From positions 992,001 through 1,056,000 of the forward strand of contig NZ_PVYX01000001.1 in the NCBI RefSeq assembly GCF_003001695.1: DNA of 64,000 nucleotides, given 5' to 3'. Made by a program: the position numbers and the translations under genes. Below, piece after piece: positions 29,684-38,685 of the stretch (positions are counted from its first letter, which is position 1; every line of letters starts with the position of its first letter). The DNA comes from Flagellimonas meridianipacifica (lineage in GTDB: Bacteria > Bacteroidota > Bacteroidia > Flavobacteriales > Flavobacteriaceae). The notes under the pieces were generated by a model. That model was given only the letters and a program-made list of their open reading frames with translations. It did no database searches and was not told the origin of the DNA.

Positions 29684-29716
29684 AAAAGCCCAGCATGTTC
29701 TAAGTGCCGGGCTTTT
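29684..29716. terminator. Bidirectional terminator between DUF4837 gene and the small minus-strand gene
   Basis: AAAAGCCC (29684-29691) pairs with GGGCTTTT (29709-29716), with an inner GCA/TGC pairing, A-run before and T-run after. Confidence 0.75.
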
Positions 29717-29744
29717 CCGTTCTTTAAATGCTTAAGAGTATTTT

Positions 29745-29915
29745 TTAGTCAAAAGCGAATCCTGTAGCTATTCTGAAAACGAACGCGTAAAGCACAATAA
29801 AGAACATAACGAAACAAAACCAGGAGAACACTTTAAAATATCTTTCCAAGACTATGTGGCCTAAATTTTTGAAAGCTTCCAAATAAATCTCCTTTACAAG
29901 TAATAATTTTTTCAT
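29745..29915 (-). CDS. 56-residue membrane protein (DUF6747-like)
   Basis: This short gene is complete: ATG at 29915, stop TAA at 29745. The product starts MKKLLLVKEIYLEAFKNLGH, then has one strong hydrophobic segment (WFCFVMFFIVLYAFVF) and ends ATGFAFD. I recall nearly identical small proteins in other Flavobacteriaceae under the label DUF6747; this is unverified. Function is unknown. The amphipathic N-terminus followed by a single transmembrane helix suggests a small inner-membrane accessory protein. It is flanked by a terminator downstream and a 256-bp gene-free stretch upstream. Confidence 0.7.
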   Translation of the reverse strand: MKKLLLVKEIYLEAFKNLGHIVLERYFKVFSWFCFVMFFIVLYAFVFRIATGFAFD

Positions 29916-30171
29916 AAGTATTTGTTTTAAGATTTAAAGACAAGACAAATTTTGCGCTTTCGCCTTGGACTTGAAGAAAGTGAAGGACAAAATGCAGAAA
30001 AAGAATGATGAAAAAAACAGGGGCATCTTCATCTCCCACAACGGCCATATTTTTATCGACAAACGGTATTAAGCAGGATAGGCCTTAAAGATGAAAAGTA
30101 TCGATGAAATGCATCCTTGGGATTGCAAATGGGAAAAAGGGTAAGGTAAAAGGGGAATTTTGGTAGAGGGC

Positions 30172-32226
30172 CTACATATTTACTATGATGAACTCGGACC
30201 TTCTATTGAGGTTATGGTTTTTTCCGCTACAGCGAACCCCATCGCTACAATCGTTTAGTAGACGTTCTTCGCCATATCCTATGGCGCTTTCAATACGAGA
30301 GGCTTCTATTCCTTTGGAAACAATATAATCCCTCGAAGATTTTGCTCTCTTATCGGATAAGTACTTGTTATAGGCTCTGGTTCCCCGGGAATCCGTATGG
30401 GATTCAATTCGAATGACCATTTCTGGATAAGATTTCATTAAATCCACCAACTTGTCCAATTCTTCTGCGGCCTGGGCCTTTATATTGAACTTGTCAAAAT
30501 CAAAATAAATATTCTCCGTGTTTACTTTGAGCACTTCATTTTCCCTCACAACCAACTCTTTAATCGGAGTTATGGATTGTTCCAAAAAGATGCGTTCATT
30601 ATCCTTAGTGCTCACCAGGGTTTTTTCCTCCACAAAGCCTTCTTTCAATGATACCAAATTATATGTTTTGGATGGAAGGAGTTCCTCAAACATAAAATTA
30701 CCCAGACTGTCTGTGGTAGTTTCCATCAACTTTTCACCTTCTTCATTGAACAAGGCCACAACCACATCAGCCAATAACTTTTTATTTTCTAAATTGTCCA
30801 CAACACCGGCTATGGCATTAAGGTTCATAAGGTTTTTGAAAGAATAGATGTCGTCATCGCCTTTACCCCCTTTTCTGTTGGAGGCAAAATATCCTTTTTG
30901 GGTTTCTTCATCTATGATGTATGAAAAATCATCGCGATTACTGTTAATCGGTTTCCCCATGTTTATAGCTACGTTGAACAGCTCTCCGGAATAGTCGGAT
31001 TTGTAGATATCCAACCCTCCCGTTCCCATGGTTCTGTCCGAAGAGAAGTATAAACTTTTTCCTGTTATATAAGGAAACATCTCTTTGTAGGGCGTATTCA
31101 CTGATTTACCCAAATTTTTGGGCTCGGAAAACTTTCCGTTTTCCAAAATGTCTACGACGTAGATATCTGTAAGACCGAACCCACCTGGTCGGTCCGAAAC
31201 AAAATACATTTTTTTGCCATCTGGACTTATCGCGGGATGTCCATTGGAATAGTTTTCACTGTTAAATGGCAACTCTGTTGCTTTGGTCCATTCCCCATCG
31301 ATAAGATTAGAGGAATAAATTTTTAAATGATTTACTCCTTTCTTGCCCCTTCTTAGCTTCTTTTTCTTTCCGTAATTATTTCTGGTGAAGTAAATAGTTT
31401 CCTGGTCTGGAGAAAACGCAACCGAAGCTTCATGGTACTTTGTATTGATTTTTCGTGAGAGTTTTCCAGCACCAACCAAATCCTCCTGCGATTCATTCTG
31501 GCGGGCCACATATAAATCCAAAAATGGTTGATTGTTCCACCGATAGCGTCTTGTGGTCAAGAAAGAGGAGTCCATGGCGGATGCGTACACCACTTTCCCA
31601 TCTCCATGAAACATGGGAGAGAAATCGGAATACTTGGAATTAATTGCCATGTTCTTTAACTCAACATAAGCGGAGTTGTCCCATATTGGATTTTGACGGG
31701 ATTGTACCTTCAAAGTTTTTTCGCGTTTTTGACGGAACAATCGGGTTAACCTAGCAGCCCTTTTGTAGCGCCCTGTAGCCTTTAGGCTATGGCTGTACTT
31801 AAAGAAATTCTCTTCGGTAATGGTTTTTTTATGGTTTTGATACAACTCATGGTACCATTTATAAGACTTTTCCATATTGCCACTGTAGTAGTGGGCATCG
31901 GCGGCTTTGGATAGTAGTTCAAAAGTATGTTCCTGGTCACTTTCCTCAAGAACAATGTCGTAAATACGGGCAGCTTCGGCATACCACATTTTTTCGAAGT
32001 ATCCATTGGCTTTCTTAATGAGTCGTTCTTCCATTCCTCCTTGCGCTCTCTTCCGGAAACCCTCTTCTCTTGTTGTTTCGTTGAGAGTTTCACCCACAAA
32101 GGATTCTTCTGGTTGTATCTCAGTTCCAGATCTTTCCTCAATGTCTTCAAATTGAACAAAGGAAACATCCTGGGCGCTAAGTCCAGATATGAAAGCGACG
32201 GTAATAACCAAAAACAGCTTTCTCAT
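30172..32226 (-). CDS. OmpA-family envelope protein with PD40 beta-propeller repeats
   Basis: This 684-residue protein has a signal peptide (cleavage near GLSAQDV), a TPR-like helical region (~75-170, YEKMWYAEAARIYDIVL), and a WD40-like PD40 propeller (~190-490; SDRPGGFGLTDIYVV, SSDRTMGTGGLDIYKS, SNRKGGKGDDDIYSF). A carboxypeptidase-regulatory-like beta domain follows (~495-565), then a C-terminal OmpA peptidoglycan-binding domain (YFDFDKFNIKAQAAEEL, RIESHTDSRGTRAYN). This architecture often accompanies PorP/SprF genes in the type IX system. Here the nearest PorP/SprF gene is over 20 kb away, so a type IX role is plausible but not shown. A near-match promoter (TATCTTTT) lies upstream on the minus strand. 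Confidence 0.92.
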   Translation of the reverse strand: MRKLFLVITVAFISGLSAQDVSFVQFEDIEERSGTEIQPEESFVGETLNETTREEGFRKRAQGGMEERLIKKANGYFEKMWYAEAARIYDIVLEESDQEHTFELLSKAADAHYYSGNMEKSYKWYHELYQNHKKTITEENFFKYSHSLKATGRYKRAARLTRLFRQKREKTLKVQSRQNPIWDNSAYVELKNMAINSKYSDFSPMFHGDGKVVYASAMDSSFLTTRRYRWNNQPFLDLYVARQNESQEDLVGAGKLSRKINTKYHEASVAFSPDQETIYFTRNNYGKKKKLRRGKKGVNHLKIYSSNLIDGEWTKATELPFNSENYSNGHPAISPDGKKMYFVSDRPGGFGLTDIYVVDILENGKFSEPKNLGKSVNTPYKEMFPYITGKSLYFSSDRTMGTGGLDIYKSDYSGELFNVAINMGKPINSNRDDFSYIIDEETQKGYFASNRKGGKGDDDIYSFKNLMNLNAIAGVVDNLENKKLLADVVVALFNEEGEKLMETTTDSLGNFMFEELLPSKTYNLVSLKEGFVEEKTLVSTKDNERIFLEQSITPIKELVVRENEVLKVNTENIYFDFDKFNIKAQAAEELDKLVDLMKSYPEMVIRIESHTDSRGTRAYNKYLSDKRAKSSRDYIVSKGIEASRIESAIGYGEERLLNDCSDGVRCSGKNHNLNRRSEFIIVNM

Positions 32227-32457
32227 TTTAGTTCTTTCCGAGACTGGGCATGGTTAGGTCTAACTTGTTGAAAAGATATGATTTATACCCAGTATAACTA
32301 TCAAATGCTAAAATAGAATACCCTTTTAGGGAAAATAACTTTTTGTTGTGAAAGGTATTTTTTTAGGTATGTAAACCCAAATAATGTAGTTGTTTATCGA
32401 TTAAATCAACGTTTATAGGGGCTAAGGTGTAGTAAAAAGAAGAAAAAGGTCCTAAAA

Positions 32458-32652
32458 CTAAGAATCGGACTCTTTTGGGCCGTCCAACTTCTCATCCTCT
32501 TTGGATGCATCCTTAAATTCCTTGATTCCGCTACCAAGACCACGCATTAATTCAGGGATTTTTTTCCCACCAAAGAGAAGCAGGACAACCACTACAATCA
32601 ATACAATTTGCCAAGGGCCAAGCATTCCGAGAAAAATATTAAGAGAAATCAT
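32458..32652 (-). CDS. tatA: Twin-arginine translocase subunit TatA/TatE
   Basis: Small pore-forming component of the Tat pathway, which exports folded proteins. Its 64 residues comprise one transmembrane helix ([14 protein letters not shown]), the hinge [14 protein letters not shown] (FGxxKxPxLxxxxG), an amphipathic helix (SGIKEFKDA) and an acidic tail. No tatC is adjacent. It has an unassigned ~230-bp gap on its downstream side and is divergent from the M23 peptidase gene. A candidate Tat substrate lies at 60385. Confidence 0.93.
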   Translation of the reverse strand: MISLNIFLGMLGPWQIVLIVVVVLLLFGGKKIPELMRGLGSGIKEFKDASKEDEKLDGPKESDS

Positions 32653-32804
32653 GATATTAAGTTCTAACTAACAAAGTATAAAAGTACTAAAAGAATGGGA
32701 CATCGTCACTTCAATTAACGAAAATTGGCTCCGTAGATTGTATATGTCTGGAATTCTTTGTGCGGCATTTTAAAAAGCTTAACATGGGAATTAAAATCTA
32801 GAAC

Positions 32805-32812
32805 TATCTTTG
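32805..32812 (+). promoter_or_regulatory. Bacteroidota-type -7 element (TATCTTTG) for the M23 peptidase operon
   Basis: Matches TAnnTTTG and lies 5 nt before ATG 32818, inside the longer possible reading frame that would start at 32758. It supports the downstream start and a very short leader. Confidence 0.5.
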
Positions 32813-32817
32813 TCACT

Positions 32818-33687
32818 ATGGCGACCAAAAAAAGAAAGCGGAAAGAGCTTAAACGAAAACTGCTGCATAAGTATCGTTTGGTCATTCTTAACGAGAATAC
32901 TTTTGAGGAAAAGATTTCTTTTAAGTTGAACCGGATGAACGTTTTTGTCACGGGAACCCTGTTCATAATTGTTTTAATTGGCTTAACAACGCTCATAATA
33001 GCTTTTACCCCTCTAAGGGAGTATATTCCTGGATATTCTTCCACAAGACTAAAAAGACAAGCTACCGAGCTGACCTATAAAACGGACTCTTTGGTAACCG
33101 TTCTGGATTATACCAATAGGTATTTGGATAATATCCGCATGGTCCTTAAAGGGGACATTGAAAATAACGAGACCAACCGGGATTCGCTATTTGAACGTTT
33201 TAAGTTGGACCCTTCTACTGTAGATTTGACTCCAATTCGTGAAGATTTATTGCTGAGGGAAGAAGTAGAACTAGAAGATAAATACAATTTATTTGAACGA
33301 AGTGTGGAAAATGTGGAGGTACTTTTGTTTTCCCCTTTAAACGGTACGTTGTCTCAAGGCTTTGACACTCGCCTAAAACATTATGCAGTTGATATCGTCG
33401 CACCTAGAGGTACTCCTGTTAAATCTGTGGCCAACGGAACCGTTCTGTTTTCCGAATGGACTTCACAAACGGGTTATGTCATAATTGTCAAACATCAGGA
33501 TGATTTAACTTCGGTCTATAAACACAATGGTTCATTAAGTAAATCTCAAGGAGATTTGGTAAGAGCTGGAGAGGTAATCGCTGAGGTTGGTAATACAGGG
33601 GAATTAACTACCGGTCCTCATCTTCATTTTGAACTTTGGAAGAACGGCAAACCCATAAACCCCTTAAACTATATAGACTTTAAGTAA
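32818..33687 (+). CDS. M23-family (LytM) membrane-anchored metallopeptidase
   Basis: This 289-residue protein from ATG 32818 begins with a very basic tail (MATKKRKRKELKRKLL). One transmembrane helix (~42-65), a coiled linker, and a LytM domain follow. Zinc/catalytic residues appear intact: HYAVD (HxxxD), the YKHNG His and HLHFE (HxH). It is therefore probably an active peptidoglycan endopeptidase rather than a degenerate activator. The longer frame from 32758 would place the promoter inside the gene, so the shorter start was chosen. The stop is directly followed by the GH3 ATG (33688). Confidence 0.9.
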   Translation: MATKKRKRKELKRKLLHKYRLVILNENTFEEKISFKLNRMNVFVTGTLFIIVLIGLTTLIIAFTPLREYIPGYSSTRLKRQATELTYKTDSLVTVLDYTNRYLDNIRMVLKGDIENNETNRDSLFERFKLDPSTVDLTPIREDLLLREEVELEDKYNLFERSVENVEVLLFSPLNGTLSQGFDTRLKHYAVDIVAPRGTPVKSVANGTVLFSEWTSQTGYVIIVKHQDDLTSVYKHNGSLSKSQGDLVRAGEVIAEVGNTGELTTGPHLHFELWKNGKPINPLNYIDFK

Positions 33688-35184
33688 ATGTCCTTAAAAG
33701 CTATCGCCGCCAAATGGTTTGCCCGCTTCATTGCTAAAAAGACCAACAGATGGGCAAACGACCCTATAAACACACAGGCCCAAGTTTTTGAAAGTCTTAT
33801 AGGACGCGCTCAAAAGACGGAATTCGGGCGGGACCATAATTTTAAAAATATCAGAACCCATAAGGACTTTGTAGAAAACGTACCCATTCGGGATTACGAG
33901 GAGTTAAAACCTTACGTTGAACAAATAATTGATGGTAAAACGGATGTATTGTGGCCAGGAAAACCCATTTATTTTGCAAAGACCTCAGGAACTACATCGG
34001 GGGCAAAGTACATTCCTATCACTAAAGAATCTATAAAACATCAAGTAAATGCATCCAGAAATGCTATTCTAAATTACATTCACGAAACAGGAAATACGGA
34101 CTTTGTCGATGGAAAAATGATTTTTCTTCAGGGCAGTCCAGTGTTGGAAGAAAAAGGAGGAATCAAACTGGGAAGATTATCCGGAATTTCAGCACACTAT
34201 GTTCCCGGGTATCTTCAGAAAAACCGCTTGCCTAGTTGGGAAACCAATTGTATTGAAGATTGGGAGACCAAAGTAGACAAGATAGTTGAGGAGACTGTAT
34301 CCAAAAACATGACGGTTATTGCCGGAATTCCTTCTTGGGTTCAGATGTATTTTGAAAAATTACAAGAGCAAACCGGGAAGAAAGTGGGCGAGTTGTTCAA
34401 GAACTTTAACCTCTTTATTTATGGTGGGGTAAACTATGAACCGTACAGGGCAAAATTTGAAAGACTGATTGGAAAAAAGGTGGATAGTATTGAGCTTTTT
34501 CCAGCAAGCGAAGGATTTTTTGCGTACCAAAACTCACAGAATGATCCAGGAATGCTTCTTTTACTCAATTCGGGCATATTCTACGAGTTTGTTAAAGCTG
34601 ATGAATTCTTTTCCCAAGACCGTAAACGTTTAACCCTGACCGAGGTTGAGCTAGGGGTGGATTATGCGATGATTATTTCTACCGATGCTGGACTATGGGC
34701 ATATAACATTGGGGATACCGTGCGGTTTATTTCTAAAAAGCCCTATAAAATCTTGGTATCCGGAAGAATCAAGCACTTCATATCAGCTTTTGGTGAACAT
34801 GTTATTGCCAAGGAAGTGGAAGAGGCATTGAAATTGGCTGTTTCCAATTCAGATGCGGTGGTGAATGAATTTACTGTGGCACCACAAACCTCTCCTGAGG
34901 AGGGAGAGTTGCCCTATCATGAATGGTTCATAGAGTTTGAAAACGGACCATCTGACCTTGAAAAGTTTTTATCGGATATTGATCAAAGTATGCAAAAACA
35001 GAATAGTTACTATTTTGATTTGATAGATGGCAAGATTCTGCAGCCGTTAAAGATTTCACAGATAAAGTTGGGTGGATTTCAGGAGTATATGAAAACCATA
35101 GGCAAATTGGGAGGGCAAAACAAAGTTCAACGTTTGGCCAATGATAGAAAGGTCGCAGACGGATTACAACCTTTTAGGGTTTAG
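33688..35184 (+). CDS. GH3-family acyl-adenylate/amide-forming enzyme
   Basis: GH3 enzymes, best known from plants, adenylate a carboxylic acid and then join it to an amine, usually an amino acid. The 498-residue protein keeps all three nucleotide motifs: AKTSGTTSGAKYIPIT (~91-106), ELFPASEGFFAYQ (~270) and YNIGDTVRF with SGRIKHFISAFGEHV (~345-375). Substrates in bacteria are largely unknown. Its ATG directly abuts the M23 stop. A promoter-like element and the DUF6909-type gene follow 36-57 nt downstream. The AMP-releasing chemistry may relate to the nucleosidase-like neighbour. Confidence 0.9.
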   Translation: MSLKAIAAKWFARFIAKKTNRWANDPINTQAQVFESLIGRAQKTEFGRDHNFKNIRTHKDFVENVPIRDYEELKPYVEQIIDGKTDVLWPGKPIYFAKTSGTTSGAKYIPITKESIKHQVNASRNAILNYIHETGNTDFVDGKMIFLQGSPVLEEKGGIKLGRLSGISAHYVPGYLQKNRLPSWETNCIEDWETKVDKIVEETVSKNMTVIAGIPSWVQMYFEKLQEQTGKKVGELFKNFNLFIYGGVNYEPYRAKFERLIGKKVDSIELFPASEGFFAYQNSQNDPGMLLLLNSGIFYEFVKADEFFSQDRKRLTLTEVELGVDYAMIISTDAGLWAYNIGDTVRFISKKPYKILVSGRIKHFISAFGEHVIAKEVEEALKLAVSNSDAVVNEFTVAPQTSPEEGELPYHEWFIEFENGPSDLEKFLSDIDQSMQKQNSYYFDLIDGKILQPLKISQIKLGGFQEYMKTIGKLGGQNKVQRLANDRKVADGLQPFRV

Positions 35185-35220
35185 GGCTAAAATAAGATGT
35201 TGGTTTCTTCGGAATTCGTG

Positions 35221-35228
35221 TATTTTTG
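35221..35228 (+). promoter_or_regulatory. Bacteroidota-type -7 element (TATTTTTG) for the nucleosidase-like gene
   Basis: Matches TAnnTTTG and lies 12 nt before ATG 35241. It overlaps the TTG at 35226, arguing against that longer start. Confidence 0.5.
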
Positions 35229-35240
35229 CCAGAAGTTAAG

Positions 35241-36926
35241 ATGGCTACACGAGTAAAACAAACAACCCGGGCGCAGGAATCCACAAATGCCATAGAACGG
35301 CTTTACATTACCATGCGCCATTTATTGAATCGCGGGTTTTATAAACCCTCGGGGGTGTCCGGCAATGCATTGCGGAACGCACTTTTAGTGTTAAGACCTG
35401 AAATCTATGGTAGCATAGCAGAAGAGAAAGCCGAACTAAATGGTCTCATCTATGTTTTGGAACGTTTGCCGGAGGGCATTGAGGAATGTCGTTTCATTAA
35501 CCTCACTTCGGATGAGGGCTTCTCAAAATCCCACCTTAAAGCCATAATCCCTCCAAAGCGTAGAAGAAATTGCTATCGTATAGACGATGAGCAAATGAAC
35601 ATTGAAATCACTAGAGGACGGAGTGATATTTATGATATCTTGACCCACCTTACTTTCCTTTTTGTAGAGTCTGGTAAGATATCAGAACGGGTTTTGGTGG
35701 AAGATGGCAAAGCTACCATTAGGGATTGGGAAAAACTCGTGGAATTTGTGGAGAAGGAAGAAAAAACGGAATCAGAAAGAGAGGTAGCTTTTATCCATAC
35801 GGCGAACATCTTAGGAAGGACCTATGAAGAGGTATCTGAGATCCATGGAAAACTGGAGAGTGCAAAAAACAAAGATCGTTTCCTCAATCTGGTATATTGG
35901 TTGGGAAAATTGGCAATAGAAGAAGAAACCACTGGAAACAAAAGAACCATCACGTTCAGCCCCTTGCTTCGCGAAAGACTGGGCCATCACATACATGGTG
36001 AGCGCTGGGCAGATGCAATCAAAAGTGCGTTGGAGAAACAAAATCTTTTGGATAGGCCCATCCATATTATAAGTGCAAATATGCACAGTGTGATGAATTC
36101 CCTCTTTGCTAGAATGGCGTTGTCCAATGAGTTTCCTAATTCCGAGTCACTGGAAATCTATGAAGCCCTTAGCTCTTCGGAGAACAAAGAACTTCAGACA
36201 AAAGTTCAGACATGGGCTCAGGAGAACGGGATGATTTTCTTGGATGATAATTCTGGCGCGAACATCGATATACAGATTTTTGATTCGGCAAAATTCGGAA
36301 AAGGAGCATGTTGCTACGATTTTGGTGAGGCAATTGAGGAGATTCAGAAACCTGTTATTTTTGTAATGGACTATGCTTTTGGCGAGCAAGCGTATGAAAC
36401 CATTGACGAGCTTCTAAAGCCACTGACAAATAAAAAAAATAAGCGGTTTCTCAATGTGGATTCAATTTCCATAATGGGAAAGGCAGGAATCTTGGAAGGT
36501 GGAAAGGGAGATTTGATGATACCATCGGCACATATTTTTGAAGGGACTGCAGATAATTATCCTTTTAAAAACGAATTAAGTGCGGTAGATTTTGAAGGAT
36601 ATGGATTAAAGGTATTGGAAGGTACTATGGTAACCGTATTGGGAACATCACTTCAGAATAAGGACATACTCAAATTTTTCCATGAATCCACATGGAACGT
36701 AATTGGTCTGGAAATGGAAGGGGTACATTATCAAAAAGCAATACAATCCGCATCAAAAATACGCAAGAGCATAAAAAAAGACGTCAAGGTAAGGTATGCC
36801 TACTATGCATCAGATAACCCGCTGGAAACAGGTAGTACCCTGGCTTCAGGAGGGCTTGGTACCACAGGGGTAAAGCCCACATACTTGATTACAGATAGGA
36901 TTTTAAAGCAAATATTCAATTCATAA
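35241..36926 (+). CDS. DUF6909-type protein with nucleoside phosphorylase/nucleosidase-like C-terminus
   Basis: This 561-residue protein is of unconfirmed function; I recall the family as DUF6909. The N-terminal ~330 residues are helical with no motif I recognise. The C-terminal part looks like the purine nucleoside phosphorylase/MTA-nucleosidase fold: SIMGKAGILEGGKGDLMIPSAH, LEMEGVHYQKA (~490-500; compare the EMEA ribose-binding motif) and YYASDNPL (~521-528; compare the SD catalytic Asp). This suggests cleavage or binding of a nucleoside or nucleotide. It follows the GH3 gene and precedes the Wzz-like gene by 1 nt. An AMP nucleosidase role is possible but only inferred. Confidence 0.75.
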   Translation: MATRVKQTTRAQESTNAIERLYITMRHLLNRGFYKPSGVSGNALRNALLVLRPEIYGSIAEEKAELNGLIYVLERLPEGIEECRFINLTSDEGFSKSHLKAIIPPKRRRNCYRIDDEQMNIEITRGRSDIYDILTHLTFLFVESGKISERVLVEDGKATIRDWEKLVEFVEKEEKTESEREVAFIHTANILGRTYEEVSEIHGKLESAKNKDRFLNLVYWLGKLAIEEETTGNKRTITFSPLLRERLGHHIHGERWADAIKSALEKQNLLDRPIHIISANMHSVMNSLFARMALSNEFPNSESLEIYEALSSSENKELQTKVQTWAQENGMIFLDDNSGANIDIQIFDSAKFGKGACCYDFGEAIEEIQKPVIFVMDYAFGEQAYETIDELLKPLTNKKNKRFLNVDSISIMGKAGILEGGKGDLMIPSAHIFEGTADNYPFKNELSAVDFEGYGLKVLEGTMVTVLGTSLQNKDILKFFHESTWNVIGLEMEGVHYQKAIQSASKIRKSIKKDVKVRYAYYASDNPLETGSTLASGGLGTTGVKPTYLITDRILKQIFNS

Positions 36927-36927
36927 G

Positions 36928-37917
36928 ATGGAAGAACAACCGGTAAATAAAAACAGCTCAGATGAAATAGATTTAGGTCAAGTGTTTCAGATGATTGGGA
37001 ATGGTTTCAACAAATTAGGTATAGCCTTCCTAAGATTGTTTTTGTATCTAAAAAAGAGGGCTTTTATTGTTGGAGGGCTAGCTCTTTTAGGTCTATGTAT
37101 TGGGTACGGTCTAAATCAAATTACAGAGGAAAAGAGCAAGATAGAAGTGTTAGTTAAGCCCATTTTAGATAGTAAGAATTATTTATATGATGTTGTCGCT
37201 GAGATTGAGAACAAGATAAGAGCAAAGGATACAATATTCTTTAATGACATAGGAATAAAAGTCGAAGACTTAGGACATTTCAAAATAACAATTGAATCGA
37301 TTGAGGGTAAAAATAACAAAAAGGAAGACTTAGAATACTTAAAGTTTTTGGAGAAGTTTCAAAACAACACTCAATTTTCAGATGTAATTCGTTCAGAAAT
37401 TCTTAAAAATAGTTCATTGAACCATAGGATAATTTTCACTTTTAAAAATCCCTCCGAGGGAAAAGTTTTTGCTGTAAAAGTTATGGAATACATTAATTCT
37501 TCAGATTTTTTTAGAGACCTTACGGCTATCAATAGGGAGAATGCCATAATACGTTTAAAACAGAATGAACTGCTTATTAAACAAATTGACAGCCTCATCG
37601 CAGAATATACCGAAAGTATCGCAGGAGATAAATCCAGCCCTGCAGAAAATAGAATTCTTTTGGATAATGAGAAACCAATGGAAATAACCAGTCTTTTTCA
37701 ATTTAAAAATAGTTTGATTCAAAATTCAGCCCAAAAAAGAATTGAATTACAAGAACAAGAGGAGCCAATTAACATACTTAACATGGGCAATCCCCAAAGG
37801 ATTGTTAAACCTTTTTTTGGCAGAAAATTGGTGCTTGTGCCAATTCTTTTTGTTGCCATATTCTTGGTTTGGGAACTAATATTGATATTTGATAAAAAGG
37901 CAAGAGCATTGTTGTAG
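36928..37917 (+). CDS. Wzz-like polysaccharide chain-length determinant
   Basis: This 329-residue protein has two transmembrane helices (~49-67, FIVGGLALLGLCIGYGL; ~298-320, LVLVPILFVAIFLVWELILIF) enclosing a periplasmic coiled-coil domain. This is the topology of Wzz/PCP co-polymerases that set polysaccharide length. No C-terminal tyrosine kinase domain is present. The Pro/Gly-rich second helix typical of Wzz is weak, so a divergent PCP is likely. It is the first gene of the polysaccharide locus and starts 1 nt after the nucleosidase-like gene, which could couple it to that operon. Confidence 0.78.
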   Translation: MEEQPVNKNSSDEIDLGQVFQMIGNGFNKLGIAFLRLFLYLKKRAFIVGGLALLGLCIGYGLNQITEEKSKIEVLVKPILDSKNYLYDVVAEIENKIRAKDTIFFNDIGIKVEDLGHFKITIESIEGKNNKKEDLEYLKFLEKFQNNTQFSDVIRSEILKNSSLNHRIIFTFKNPSEGKVFAVKVMEYINSSDFFRDLTAINRENAIIRLKQNELLIKQIDSLIAEYTESIAGDKSSPAENRILLDNEKPMEITSLFQFKNSLIQNSAQKRIELQEQEEPINILNMGNPQRIVKPFFGRKLVLVPILFVAIFLVWELILIFDKKARALL

Positions 37918-38346
37918 CGGTATCCAGTTATGTCTATATATTCAACTAGGCTTTAATAGAAGCCGCATGACTACAAAATTGAAAATAAAAACCGATAATT
38001 TTGCTGATAAAGAGAAATAGTAATAAAACAAACTCCCAATCCTGATGTCACCCAAATCAAAAAAAGTAAAAGAGGTAATCTTTGCTGATAATCGCTCCAA
38101 ATAAACTAAAGATGTTCATGGGACTTATAGATTGCATCATTCCGTTCATTTTCATTTTTATCTGGCTTAATGCTAATTTTTAGTTCTAAATAGAGAGGTT
38201 TTTATACAGGAGGGAAATCAAAAAAGGAATATGTGGTAAAAGTCATCACTTAACGGTTCAATATGATTTTAAAATGATATTAAGTTAATGTAACCACTTG
38301 ATATCGAGGCAAGGAATTGCATAATTAATTACATTAAATTCATTCA
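37918..38346 (+). other. Gene-free A+T-rich stretch before the nonulosonic-acid genes
   Basis: No convincing gene, hairpin terminator or consensus promoter is visible in these 429 bp. A 23-codon ORF (38112-38183) encodes a short hydrophobic peptide (MFMGLIDCIIPFIFIFIWLN), but nothing supports it. The region probably holds the promoter or leader of the genes that follow, or debris from rearrangement beside the truncated NeuB-like gene. Confidence 0.5.
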
Positions 38347-38685
38347 ATGAAAATAATAGCAGAGAGCGCATTTAATCACAATGGAAGCGTCGAGTATTTA
38401 AAAAAGCTGGCCATGGCAGCTAAAGATGCAAAATCCGATTACTTTACGATGCAACTGATGGATTTTAATTCATTTTGTGTTGAAGATTATTCAAAACACG
38501 AGATCTATTTAAACAATACACCGAGCTTTAAAGAATGGGATTCTGTATTTGATTTATGCGAAGAGATTGGTTTGCCGGTTGTTCCATGCGTTCTTGACAT
38601 TACTTCTCTAAACTATTGTTTAAAAAGGGGGCTTCGGTTTTCTAAAAACACACGAAACTCTTGGAATATTGTAATAAATGAGTAA
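38347..38685 (+). pseudogene. Truncated NeuB-like (sialic-acid synthase family) gene fragment
   Basis: The 112-residue product begins IIAESAFNHNGS, the NeuB N-terminal signature, and continues through AAKDAKSDYFTMQLMD. NeuB proteins are ~340 residues with a C-terminal SAF domain, so two-thirds are missing. After YCLKRG the reading departs from family-like sequence. Removing one base in the GGGGG run at ~38626 would give GFGFLKTHETLGIL before another stop, suggesting a frameshift plus further decay. It overlaps the next gene by 8 nt. An intact NeuB paralogue lies 750 bp downstream. A functional short protein cannot be excluded. Confidence 0.65.

Noticed and set aside
29833-30048. 71-codon minus-strand ORF MAVVGDEDAP...
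   Set aside because: It overlaps the better-supported 56-residue gene in another frame and matches no family I know.
38112-38183. 23-codon hydrophobic ORF in the gap before the NeuB fragment
   Set aside because: Too short, without promoter or homology that can be recognised.
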